From positions 744,001 through 808,000 of the forward strand of contig NZ_JAEMHL010000001.1 in NCBI RefSeq assembly GCF_016458305.1: 64,000 bases of DNA, in the 5' to 3' direction. Origin of the DNA: Geomonas anaerohicana. GTDB lineage: Bacteria; Desulfobacterota; Desulfuromonadia; Geobacterales; Geobacteraceae. Of this stretch, positions 18,896 through 26,902 are shown in pieces (positions within the stretch are counted from its first letter, which is position 1; each line of letters starts with the position of its first letter). Below the pieces are notes generated by a model. The model did no database searches, was not told where the DNA came from, and saw only the letters and a list, made by a program, of their open reading frames with translations. Position numbers and translations under genes: made by a program.

Positions 18896-19797
18896 CCTGG
18901 TCCCGCGCCGATCTGGAGCAGGTAGCGCAAGGGACGAAAGGAACCGTCCGGTGGGACGAACCGATGTCCCGGCACACCTCGCTCAGGGTAGGCGGACCGG
19001 CGGATCTCTACCTGGAACCGGCGGACCTCGATGACCTGGAGCAAGCCCTGGGGCGGCTCCGGTCGGCAGGCATCCCCTGCCTGGTCATCGGAGGCGGCTA
19101 TAACCTCCTGGTCCGCGACGGCGGCATCAGGGGATGCGTGGTCTCACTGAAAGGATTCGACAACCTGGAGCCGTTGCCGGGCGCGCGACTCGAGGTCGGC
19201 GCCGGGGTTACCAACCAGGCCCTCACCCGCTACGCGGCGCAACAGTGCCTGGGAGGGATCGAATTCTTGAGCGCCATCCCGGGAAGTTTCGGCGGTGCGC
19301 TGACCATGAATGCGGGCGCCCACGGCGGCGAGACCATGCAGCGGGTCGAGTTGCTGACCACGCTGCGGGAGAGCGGGGTGCTGGTCCGCAAACGGGACGA
19401 GTTGCAGTACGGCTACCGCTTCCTGAAGCTGGAGCCGGGCGAGATAATCCTCGGGGCGCGGCTGAGACTGGAGCCGGTCGAGCGCCGTCTCATCGAGGAG
19501 AACATCCAGGAGTACATCGCCAAGCGCGGCGGCCAGCGGGTCGGCTTCCCCAACGCGGGTTCCTTCTTCAAGAATCCCGCCGGCGAGAGCGCCTGGCGGT
19601 TGATAGACCAGGCCGGGCTGCGCGGCTGGATGATCGGTGGAGCCCAGGTCTCCGAGGTGCACACCAACTTCCTGGTCAACAAGGGTGGCGCGCTGGCCGC
19701 CGACTTCCTGGCCCTCGCCGAGCTGATCAAGGCGCGGGTGAAGGAGCATAGCGGCGTCGAGCTTGAGGAAGAAGTAAGGATAGTCGGCGAAGGGTAG
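18892..19797 (+). CDS. murB: UDP-N-acetylenolpyruvoylglucosamine reductase MurB
   Basis: FAD enzyme making UDP-MurNAc. FAD-binding signatures are [11 protein letters not shown] and [32 protein letters not shown] and the active-site Ser region NAGSFFKNP follow, and EVHTNFLVN lies near the end. At 301 residues and with this motif set it is the shorter type IIa-like form. It is translationally coupled to murC. Confidence 0.96.
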   Translation: MTWSRADLEQVAQGTKGTVRWDEPMSRHTSLRVGGPADLYLEPADLDDLEQALGRLRSAGIPCLVIGGGYNLLVRDGGIRGCVVSLKGFDNLEPLPGARLEVGAGVTNQALTRYAAQQCLGGIEFLSAIPGSFGGALTMNAGAHGGETMQRVELLTTLRESGVLVRKRDELQYGYRFLKLEPGEIILGARLRLEPVERRLIEENIQEYIAKRGGQRVGFPNAGSFFKNPAGESAWRLIDQAGLRGWMIGGAQVSEVHTNFLVNKGGALAADFLALAELIKARVKEHSGVELEEEVRIVGEG

Positions 19798-19823
19798 CTC
19801 AGAGGTATCTATTCCGCCGCAGT

Positions 19824-19954
19824 TACCCTCACCCCGCCCCTCTCCCAGAGGGAGAGGGGGACACGAAAAGTTCCCTCCCCCGGAGGGGGAGGGTTAGGGA
19901 GGGGGAAGTTATAAGCTTTCCCCCCACCCGACCTCCCCCCTCCGGGGGGAGGAG
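19824..19954. repeat. Cluster of C/G-run palindromes between murB and ddl
   Basis: Three hairpins in a row: CCCCTCTCCC…GGGAGAGGGG (19837-19859), CCCTCCCCC…GGGGGAGGG (19873-19893) and CTCCCCCC…GGGGGGAG (about 19932-19954). The first family recurs inside dnaE2 (29511-29533) and upstream of lexA (32293-32315). The gap 19798-20020 has no gene. Confidence 0.85.
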
Positions 19955-20020
19955 TTACGGCCCCCCCTAGAGAGGGGAACAAGCCGGACGAAGGAAACAA
20001 AAAGAAGAGGACGTAACACG

Positions 20021-20938
20021 ATGACTGTAGCTGACCTGAAAACCAAGAAGATTGCCGTGCTGATGGGGGGGCTTTCCGCCGAGCGCGAGGTGTCCCTGAA
20101 CAGCGGCAAGGCCGTGCTCGCCTCCCTGCAGCGCCAGGGTTTTAACGCTGTCGGCATCGACGTCGGCCGCGACCTGGCCCAGCGTCTGGCCGAGGAGAAG
20201 GTGGAGCTGGCCTTCATCGCCCTTCACGGCCGCTTCGGAGAAGACGGGTCCGTTCAAGGTCTCCTTGAGTTGATGGCGATCCCCTATACCGGTTCCGGCG
20301 TGCTTGCCTCGGCGCTGGCCATCGACAAGGTCGCTGCCAAGGTGATGTTCGCCGCCGCAGGCTTGAGGCTTGCGCCCTACCAGGTGCTGCGCCGTGGCGA
20401 GGAACTGAAGCTTGAGAACCCCCTGCCGGTGGTGGTGAAGCCCTCGAAGGAAGGTTCCTCGGTCGGCGTCAGCATCGTGAAAGAGCCCGGCCAGATGGCA
20501 AAGGCGCTCGAGGATGCCTTCCGTTACGACTCGGAGATCCTGGTCGAAGCGTTCATTAGCGGCAAGGAAGTCCAGGTGGGCATCCTCGACGGCCGTGCCA
20601 TGGGCGCTATCGAGATCGTGCCGAAAAACGAATTCTATGATTACGAGGCGAAGTACACCGATGGCGGCGCCGAGCACATCCTCCCGGCGCGCCTGCCGGA
20701 GAACGTGTACCAGGCGGTGTTGAAGGAAGGCGAGAAGGCCCACGCCGCCCTTGGCTGTGACTGCTACAGCCGCGTCGACTTCCTTGTCAACGAGGCCGGC
20801 GAGTGCTACCTCCTTGAGGTCAACACCCTGCCGGGCATGACCGATCTGAGCCTGCTGCCGGAGATCGCCCGCGGCTCGGACATAGATTTCGACCAGTTGG
20901 TGGTGCGCATCATCTCTGCCGCATCGCTGAAGATCTGA
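20021..20938 (+). CDS. ddl: D-alanine:D-alanine ligase
   Basis: Makes the D-Ala-D-Ala dipeptide used by MurF. ATP-grasp fold: [15 protein letters not shown] at the N-terminus, [35 protein letters not shown], then [15 protein letters not shown] and the C-terminal [15 protein letters not shown]. 305 residues matches DdlB. The ribosome site GAGGA is 11 bases from ATG 20021. Placement between murB and ftsQ is the classic dcw position. Confidence 0.97.
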   Translation: MTVADLKTKKIAVLMGGLSAEREVSLNSGKAVLASLQRQGFNAVGIDVGRDLAQRLAEEKVELAFIALHGRFGEDGSVQGLLELMAIPYTGSGVLASALAIDKVAAKVMFAAAGLRLAPYQVLRRGEELKLENPLPVVVKPSKEGSSVGVSIVKEPGQMAKALEDAFRYDSEILVEAFISGKEVQVGILDGRAMGAIEIVPKNEFYDYEAKYTDGGAEHILPARLPENVYQAVLKEGEKAHAALGCDCYSRVDFLVNEAGECYLLEVNTLPGMTDLSLLPEIARGSDIDFDQLVVRIISAASLKI

Positions 20939-20943
20939 AAGAC

Positions 20944-20997
20944 AGGTTAAGGTTGAGGTTAAGACGGTCTCTCAACCTCAACCCTAACCTCAACCTA
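20944..20997. repeat. Inverted AGGTTAAGGTTGAGG repeat between ddl and ftsQ
   Basis: AGGTTAAGGTTGAGGTTAAG (20944) is complemented by CAACCTCAACCCTAACCTC (ending about 20997) across about 15 bp. This is a different family from those in the other dcw gaps. The remaining bases to 21054 show nothing else. Confidence 0.75.
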
Positions 20998-21054
20998 GAT
21001 GTATCGCCGGATGCTATTTAATTGCATTGAAATTCAATCTAGACGGTAACTGCC

Positions 21055-21879
21055 ATGCGCGATTTACACGCCAAAAAACAGAGGGTGCCCCACAATAGGG
21101 TCAAGAAGCCGCCCAAGGAGCGTAAGCCCATCAACTGGGGCCCCATCCTCAAGTGGCTTTCCCGGGGGATAGGCGCCACCGCCATCTGCGCCGTCGCCGG
21201 TTTCGGCGGCTGGAAGGCGTACCACCTCGTCTCGCGCACCACGCTGCTCCGTCTGGAAACGATCGAGGTGTCGCCGCTGAAGAAGGTCTCCAGGGACGAG
21301 ATCATCACCCTCGCCGGCGTCCGCCCCGGCGATTCCATGCTGGGACTCGACCTGAAGACCATCATGGCACGACTCTCCAAGGATCCCTGGCTGGAGCAGG
21401 TACAGGTGCGCCGCTACTTCCCGCACACCCTTTCCATCACCGCTTCGGAAAGGACCCCGCAGGCGGTGGCCAACGTTGGCTGCCTCTACTACCTGGACGA
21501 AAAGGGAGTGCTGTTCAAGTCGCTCTCCGAGGGGGACCGGCTCGACTTCCCGCTCATCACCGGCATCACCGAGGAGGACCTGACCCAGGATCCGAAGGGG
21601 TCCCAGGAAGCGCTGAAGAGCGCGCTGCAACTGATCGGCACCCTGAAGTCCGGGAGCGTGTTCAGCCTGGCGGATATTTCGGAGATTCATTACAGCAAGG
21701 GGTACGGCTTCACCCTGTTCACGATGCAGGGGGGCGTTCCGGTGAAACTGGGTAACGGCGACTTCAGTCAGAAACTGGCGCGCCTGTCCAACATCTACCG
21801 CGACCTCCAACCGCAGATGCATGCATTGGATTACATAGACCTCGATTACATCGACAAAATCATAGTGAAAAAAGTGTAG
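21055..21879 (+). CDS. ftsQ: Cell division protein FtsQ
   Basis: Bitopic divisome scaffold. A basic cytoplasmic tail (RDLHAKKQRVPHNRVKKPPKE) precedes one membrane helix (about 38-56). A POTRA domain starts at LRLETIEVSPLKKVSRDEI, followed by the beta domain with the Pro-Lys-rich DPWLEQVQVRRYFPHTL region and ending YIDLDYIDKIIVKK. 274 residues is typical. The next gene, ftsA, starts 15 bp downstream after AAAAGGGGGGAG. Confidence 0.95.
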   Translation: MRDLHAKKQRVPHNRVKKPPKERKPINWGPILKWLSRGIGATAICAVAGFGGWKAYHLVSRTTLLRLETIEVSPLKKVSRDEIITLAGVRPGDSMLGLDLKTIMARLSKDPWLEQVQVRRYFPHTLSITASERTPQAVANVGCLYYLDEKGVLFKSLSEGDRLDFPLITGITEEDLTQDPKGSQEALKSALQLIGTLKSGSVFSLADISEIHYSKGYGFTLFTMQGGVPVKLGNGDFSQKLARLSNIYRDLQPQMHALDYIDLDYIDKIIVKKV

Positions 21880-21893
21880 GAAAAGGGGGGAGT

Positions 21894-23132
21894 ATGTCCG
21901 CAACCAGAAGGGATAACCTGATCGTCGGCCTTGATATAGGCACAACCAAGATCTGCGCCATCGTCGGCAACGTTACCGAGGACGGTATCGACATCGTCGG
22001 TATCGGTACCAGCCCGTCCAAGGGGCTCAGAAAAGGTGTCGTGATCAACATCGAGAGCACCGTATCCGCGATCAAGAAGGCGATCGAGGAGGCCGAGCTG
22101 ATGGCCGGCTGCGAGATCAAGTCGGTCTACGCGGGCATCGCGGGCGGGCACATCAAGGGCTTCAACTCCCAGGGTGTCATCGCCATCAAGAACCGCGAGG
22201 TTTCCCCCGAGGACGTGAAGCGTGTCATCGAGGCCGCCAAGGCCATTGCCATCCCGATGGACCGCGAAGTGATCCACATCCTCCCCCAGGAATTCATCAT
22301 CGACGACCAGGACGGCATCCGCGAGCCTCTTGGCATGAGCGGTGTCAGGCTGGAGGCCAAGGTGCACATCGTCACCGGCGCCGTCGCCAGCGCCCAGAAC
22401 ATCGTCAAGTCCTGCAACCGCGCCGGGCTGGAGGTTGCCGACATCGTCCTCGAGCAGCTTTCATCCTCCGAGGCCGTGCTCTCCGCCGACGAGAAGGAAC
22501 TGGGCGTGGCGCTGGTGGACATCGGCGGCGGCACCACCGACATCGCCATCTTCGTGGACGGCGCCATCAAGCACACCTCCGTGCTTTCCCTGGGCGGCAA
22601 CCATCTCACCAACGACATCGCCGTCGGCCTCCGCACCCCCATGGCCGAAGCCGAGCGCATCAAGCAGAAGTACGGCTGCTGCCTCTCCTCCCTGGTCGGC
22701 AAAGACGAGACCATCGAGGTCCCCAGCGTCGGCGGCCGCAAGCCGCGCATTCTCTCCCGCCAGCTCCTGTGCGAAATCCTCGAGCCGCGCGTCGAGGAGA
22801 TCTTCACCCTGGTCAACCGCGAGATCGTGAAGAGCGGCCTCGAGGACATGATCGCCTCGGGCGTGGTCATCACCGGTGGCTCCACCATCCTGGAAGGTAT
22901 GCCGGAACTGGCCGAGCAGATCTTCAACCTCCCGGTACGCCGCGGCCTGCCGCAGCGCATCGGCGGCCTCACCGATGTCGTGAATTCGCCGGTTTACGCA
23001 ACCGGCGTGGGCCTGGTGGTGTACGGCTCCAAGAACGTCGGCGTGCACGAGTTCCCGACCCAGCAAAGTGACGAAACCGTCTTCCGTCGGGTGAGCCGCA
23101 GGATGAAGGATTGGTTTGGCGAGTTCTTCTAA
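21894..23132 (+). CDS. ftsA: Cell division actin-like protein FtsA
   Basis: Membrane tether and recruiter for FtsZ. Actin-fold motifs: GLDIGTTKICAIVG (phosphate 1), ALVDIGGGTTDIAIF (phosphate 2) and GVVITGGSTILEGMPELAE (adenosine). SHS2/1C region around residues 85-165. The C-terminal amphipathic helix SRRMKDWFGEFF is the membrane-targeting sequence. 412 residues. Confidence 0.97.
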   Translation: MSATRRDNLIVGLDIGTTKICAIVGNVTEDGIDIVGIGTSPSKGLRKGVVINIESTVSAIKKAIEEAELMAGCEIKSVYAGIAGGHIKGFNSQGVIAIKNREVSPEDVKRVIEAAKAIAIPMDREVIHILPQEFIIDDQDGIREPLGMSGVRLEAKVHIVTGAVASAQNIVKSCNRAGLEVADIVLEQLSSSEAVLSADEKELGVALVDIGGGTTDIAIFVDGAIKHTSVLSLGGNHLTNDIAVGLRTPMAEAERIKQKYGCCLSSLVGKDETIEVPSVGGRKPRILSRQLLCEILEPRVEEIFTLVNREIVKSGLEDMIASGVVITGGSTILEGMPELAEQIFNLPVRRGLPQRIGGLTDVVNSPVYATGVGLVVYGSKNVGVHEFPTQQSDETVFRRVSRRMKDWFGEFF

Positions 23133-23160
23133 AAAAACACAAGATATAGTGTTTTAGGGC

Positions 23161-23189
23161 TTCCATTATCGGGGCAAACGTAGTATAAA
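23161..23189 (+). promoter_or_regulatory. Possible internal promoter for ftsZ
   Basis: TATAAA (23184-23189) with TTCCAT 17 bp upstream (23161-23166), in the 111-bp ftsA-ftsZ gap. The -35 is weak. Just upstream AAAACAC/GTGTTTT (about 23138-23156) can form a small AT-rich hairpin. A separate ftsZ promoter is common in other bacteria. Confidence 0.4.
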
Positions 23190-23243
23190 ACCGGCTAATA
23201 TTTTTGCCGCCGCCGGGGGGCGCGATAATAAGGGGGGTAGTTC

Positions 23244-24398
23244 ATGTTTCATTTCGATGAAAGCATCGACCAGACTGCGAAGATAAAGGTGATAGGCGTT
23301 GGTGGTTCCGGCGGGAACGCGGTCAACACCATGATGGCTGTGGGCATCGCAGGGGTCGATTTCATCGTTGCCAATACTGATGCACAGGCGCTCAGGATGT
23401 CCAAGGCGCCGGTCAAGATACAGATCGGAACCCAGCTTACCAAGGGTCTCGGCGCAGGCGCGAACCCCAACGTGGGCCGCGACGCCGCCCTCGAGGATAG
23501 GGACAAGGTCGTCGAGGCACTGAAGGGTGCCGACATGATCTTCGTAGCCGCCGGCATGGGCGGCGGCACCGGCACCGGTGCTGCTCCGATCATCGCCGAG
23601 ATCGCCCGCGAGCAGGGCGCGCTCACCGTGGGCGTGGTCACCAAGCCGTTCACCCGCGAAGGGCGTCAGCGCCTGGCCAAGGGTGAGGACGGCATCAAGG
23701 AACTCAAGAAGCACGTCGACTCCCTGATCGTGATCCCCAACGACAGGCTCTTGGGCCTCGCCGGCAAGTCCATGTCCATCCTGGACGCCTTCAAGCCGTC
23801 CGACGACGTGCTGCGCCAGGCGGTGCAGGGCATCTCCGACCTGATCACCCAGTCCGGCCTGATCAACGTCGACTTCGCCGACGTGAAGTCGATCATGAGC
23901 GAGCGCGGCATGGCCATGATGGGTATCGGTCTGGGCAACGGTGAGAACCGTGCCGTCGACGCAGCTCTGAAAGCCATCTCCAGCCCGCTGCTGGAAGACA
24001 TCGACATCTCCGGCGCCAAGGGCGTCCTGGTCAACATCTCCGGTTCCTCCTCCATGACCATGGACGAGTTCGATGCCGCCAGCAAGGTGATCCACGAGAA
24101 GGTGCACGAGGACGCCAACATCATCGTCGGTCTCGTCATCGACGAGAACCTTGGTGAGACCATCAAGGTCACCGCCATCGCCACCGGCTTTGGCGACCGT
24201 TTCGACCTCGAGAAAGGGCGTCACGAGATCAAGAACGTGAGCACCCTGGTCAAGCCGCAGCCTGAAGTGAACCGCGAGATCCCGACCTACATCCGCGCCA
24301 AGCAGGAGCGTGAAGCCACCAGGCAGCAGCGCAGCTTCCTGATGGACGACGAGGATCAGTACGACATCCCGACCTTCCTGAGGAAGTCGGTCGACTAG
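23244..24398 (+). CDS. ftsZ: Cell division tubulin homologue FtsZ
   Basis: GTPase forming the Z ring. The tubulin signature GGGTGTG is at 106-112; NTDAQAL, T7-loop [11 protein letters not shown] and [13 protein letters not shown] are intact. A short disordered linker leads to the C-terminal peptide [10 protein letters not shown], which binds FtsA and other partners. 384 residues. ATG 23244 follows AAGGGGGG. Last gene of the cluster, closed by a terminator. Confidence 0.98.
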   Translation: MFHFDESIDQTAKIKVIGVGGSGGNAVNTMMAVGIAGVDFIVANTDAQALRMSKAPVKIQIGTQLTKGLGAGANPNVGRDAALEDRDKVVEALKGADMIFVAAGMGGGTGTGAAPIIAEIAREQGALTVGVVTKPFTREGRQRLAKGEDGIKELKKHVDSLIVIPNDRLLGLAGKSMSILDAFKPSDDVLRQAVQGISDLITQSGLINVDFADVKSIMSERGMAMMGIGLGNGENRAVDAALKAISSPLLEDIDISGAKGVLVNISGSSSMTMDEFDAASKVIHEKVHEDANIIVGLVIDENLGETIKVTAIATGFGDRFDLEKGRHEIKNVSTLVKPQPEVNREIPTYIRAKQEREATRQQRSFLMDDEDQYDIPTFLRKSVD

Positions 24399-24420
24399 TA
24401 CCCGACCCGAATAAAAGCAA

Positions 24421-24457
24421 AAAGGCCCGGCCCCGTGAGGGAGCCGGGCCTTTTTTT
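24421..24457 (+). terminator. Intrinsic terminator after ftsZ
   Basis: AAAGGCCCGGC pairs with GCCGGGCCTTT around CCCGTGAGGGA, followed by a T7 run. It marks the end of the dcw transcript, 23 bp after the ftsZ stop. Confidence 0.95.
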
Positions 24458-24479
24458 ATGCCGGACTCTCGCGGCAGAA

Positions 24480-24584
24480 GGGACTGGCTCCGTAAGGTGC
24501 CTGTCCCTCTAGCGGAACGCCCCTTTCAGCTCAGCCACCTTCCTCAAGCACTAAGGGGACAGGCACCTGGCGGAGCCAGTCCCC
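24480..24584. repeat. Full 105-bp bipartite palindromic element
   Basis: Two palindromes in inverted order, GGGACTGGCTCC…GGTGCCTGTCCC (24480-24507) and GGGGACAGGCACC…GGAGCCAGTCCCC (24555-24584), flank a 47-bp spacer containing GGAACGCCCCTTTCAGCTCA. The spacer recurs in reverse complement in the copy at 35111-35215, so the whole 105 bp behaves as one unit. Confidence 0.85.
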
Positions 24585-24607
24585 CTCTTTCGCAGAAGGG
24601 GGCCAAG

Positions 24608-26902
24608 ATGGGAAACCAACATGCAACGGTAATAGAGACTTTCCCTAAAGCATCCGCCGATTTATCCGATATGTGCACAATGGCCTTTTCTGCAGCGAGG
24701 CCGTCCCTTGTGTCGCATACGACGTCGGAGTTTCCCTTGACGATGGAAGAGCAGCCACTCTACAACAGCAAGATCATCAGCATCTTCGTGAGCCTCCTGC
24801 AGAAGAAGTATCCGCACGTCGACGTGCCGGAACTGCTGCGCTACGCCGAGATAACTCCGTATGATCTGAGCGACGAGGGACACTGGCTCACCCAGCGCCA
24901 AGTGGATCGGTTCCACACCCGGATGACCCAACTGGTGGGGGCGGACATCGCCAGGGAAGGGGGACGCTACGCGGCGTCGGCCGCCGCCCACGGCATGATG
25001 ATGAAGTACACGCTGGGGCTGATCGGCCCGGCCAACACGCTGCTCGCCATCGGTAAATGTGCAAGGAACTTCAGTAGGTCCGGGACTTACACTGCGACGA
25101 AACTGGCCGATAACCGCGTAGAGATTACCTTCGTGCCGCACGATGGGGTCGAGGAACAGCCCTACCAGTGCGAAAACCGCATCGGCATGTTCGAGGCCGT
25201 GGTGATGCTGTTCAACTACCACCCCCCCGAGATCGAGCACGACGAGTGCATCTTCCAGGGGGGCGAGTGCTGCCGCTACATCGTTTCCTGGCAAAAGACC
25301 CTGTACGCCAAGGTGCGCAGCCTCAGAAACCGCCTGGTCCCCCTCGCCCTCATCGTCTATGCACTGTTGCTGCACTTCGGGCAGGTGGGGCACCCGTTGA
25401 CATTCCTCACCGCAGTCGGCTTCCTCGCCTTGGGGAGCTCTTACCTGGCACAGCGGATGGAAACGCGGGAGATCGTCACCGCCCTGGCCCAGGTGGAGGA
25501 ATCGACCGAGCGCATCGTGGCGCAGATGGGCGTCAACTACAACAACGCCCGCATGGTCAACGAGGTCGGTCAAGCCCTCAGCAAGCAAAGCGGGATCACC
25601 GACGTGCTCAAAAACGTTACCAAGGTGATCGAAAAGCGGCTCGGCTATGACCGCTGCGTCATCATGCTGGCCGATGCCAGGAAGTCCCGCCTTACGTTCA
25701 GCACCGGCTACGGCTATACCGACGCCCAACGGGACGCGCTCCTCAACGCCTCCTTCGACCTCACCTCACCCGACGCCCAGGGCGTCTTCGTCACCTGTTT
25801 CCGTGATAACCAGATCAGGTTCGTGAGCGATTTCGCCGAGGTGGCGTACCTGCACACGCCGCGCAGCCTCGTCTTCTCCCAGGAACTGGAGGCCCGTTCC
25901 TTCATCTGTTGCCCCATCGCCTGTGACGGCGAAGTGCTCGGGATCCTGGCGGTGGACAACAAGAAGTCGCAGCGTCCGCTGATGCAGAGCGACCTGAGCC
26001 TTTTGACCGGCATCGCACCGGTCATCGGCATGAGCCTGCGTAACGCCATCCACCTGGAGCGGCAGCGGCGCATGTCGGAGCAGATCCGGCAGTCGCAGAA
26101 GATGGAATCGGTCGGGGTCCTGGCCGGAGGCATCGCACACGACTTCAACAACCTGCTTACCGGCATGATGGGCTTCGTCGCCCTGGCGCAGATGAAGCTG
26201 AAAAGGGATGACCCGGCCCAGGAGTACCTGGAACAGGTGCTGAGCGCCGCGGACCGGGCTGCCTCGCTGACCCAGGGGCTGCTCGCCTTCAGTCGCAAGC
26301 AGGTCAACCATCCCCAACCGGTCAACCTGAACCAGGTCATCGCCAACCTGCGCAAGCTGGTGAGCCGGTTGGTGACCTCGAAGGTCACGCTGCGCATCGA
26401 GCTTTGTCCGGGGAAACTGGCCGTCGTGGCGGACTCGGGACAAATCGACCAGGTGATCACTAATCTTGTGAACAACGCCCGCGACGCAATGCCGGACGGG
26501 GGGACCCTCACCATCTGTACCAGCCTGATGGACATGAACGAGGAGTGGATCGACCAGAGGGGGTATGGGAGGCCGGGCAGCTACGCTGTCATCTCCGTCA
26601 CCGACACCGGCACCGGCATCGACGAGGCGACCAAGGCACACGTGCTGGAACCGTTCTTCACCACCAAGGAAGTGGGCAAGGGAAGCGGACTCGGGCTTGC
26701 CATCGTCTACGGCATCGTGAAGCAGCACGAGGGGTACGTCGAGATCGACAGCACCCCCGGCGTGGGCACCACCCTCAACGTCTACCTTCCGCTGCTGACC
26801 GGGGAGGCCGCGGCTGGCGTTGCCGACCTGCAGGATCCCGACGCGCCGCCTCCGAATAGCAGCTCCTTCAGCCGTCCAGAAAACCGACCCATTTCACCCT
26901 GA
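24608..26902 (+). CDS. GAF-domain sensor histidine kinase with V4R-like N-terminal domain
   Basis: N-terminal part (about 45-225) resembles a V4R-like small-molecule-binding module, with the Cys-containing CIFQGGECCRYIVSW at its end. Two membrane helices (about 240-275) follow, then a coiled coil, a GAF domain (about 325-480), HisKA with GGIAHDFNN (phospho-His 511), and an ATPase with N-box NLVNNARDAM and G2 GKGSGLGLAIVYG. No receiver is fused. ATG 24608 lies just after the repeat; an ATG at 24458 would add residues encoded by the repeat. The last 35 bp overlap the end of dnaE2 on the other strand. Confidence 0.88.
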   Translation: MGNQHATVIETFPKASADLSDMCTMAFSAARPSLVSHTTSEFPLTMEEQPLYNSKIISIFVSLLQKKYPHVDVPELLRYAEITPYDLSDEGHWLTQRQVDRFHTRMTQLVGADIAREGGRYAASAAAHGMMMKYTLGLIGPANTLLAIGKCARNFSRSGTYTATKLADNRVEITFVPHDGVEEQPYQCENRIGMFEAVVMLFNYHPPEIEHDECIFQGGECCRYIVSWQKTLYAKVRSLRNRLVPLALIVYALLLHFGQVGHPLTFLTAVGFLALGSSYLAQRMETREIVTALAQVEESTERIVAQMGVNYNNARMVNEVGQALSKQSGITDVLKNVTKVIEKRLGYDRCVIMLADARKSRLTFSTGYGYTDAQRDALLNASFDLTSPDAQGVFVTCFRDNQIRFVSDFAEVAYLHTPRSLVFSQELEARSFICCPIACDGEVLGILAVDNKKSQRPLMQSDLSLLTGIAPVIGMSLRNAIHLERQRRMSEQIRQSQKMESVGVLAGGIAHDFNNLLTGMMGFVALAQMKLKRDDPAQEYLEQVLSAADRAASLTQGLLAFSRKQVNHPQPVNLNQVIANLRKLVSRLVTSKVTLRIELCPGKLAVVADSGQIDQVITNLVNNARDAMPDGGTLTICTSLMDMNEEWIDQRGYGRPGSYAVISVTDTGTGIDEATKAHVLEPFFTTKEVGKGSGLGLAIVYGIVKQHEGYVEIDSTPGVGTTLNVYLPLLTGEAAAGVADLQDPDAPPPNSSSFSRPENRPISP

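Noticed and set aside
24458-24607. Kinase start at ATG 24458
   Set aside because: The extra 50 residues are translated from the 105-bp repeat and begin at the ftsZ terminator.
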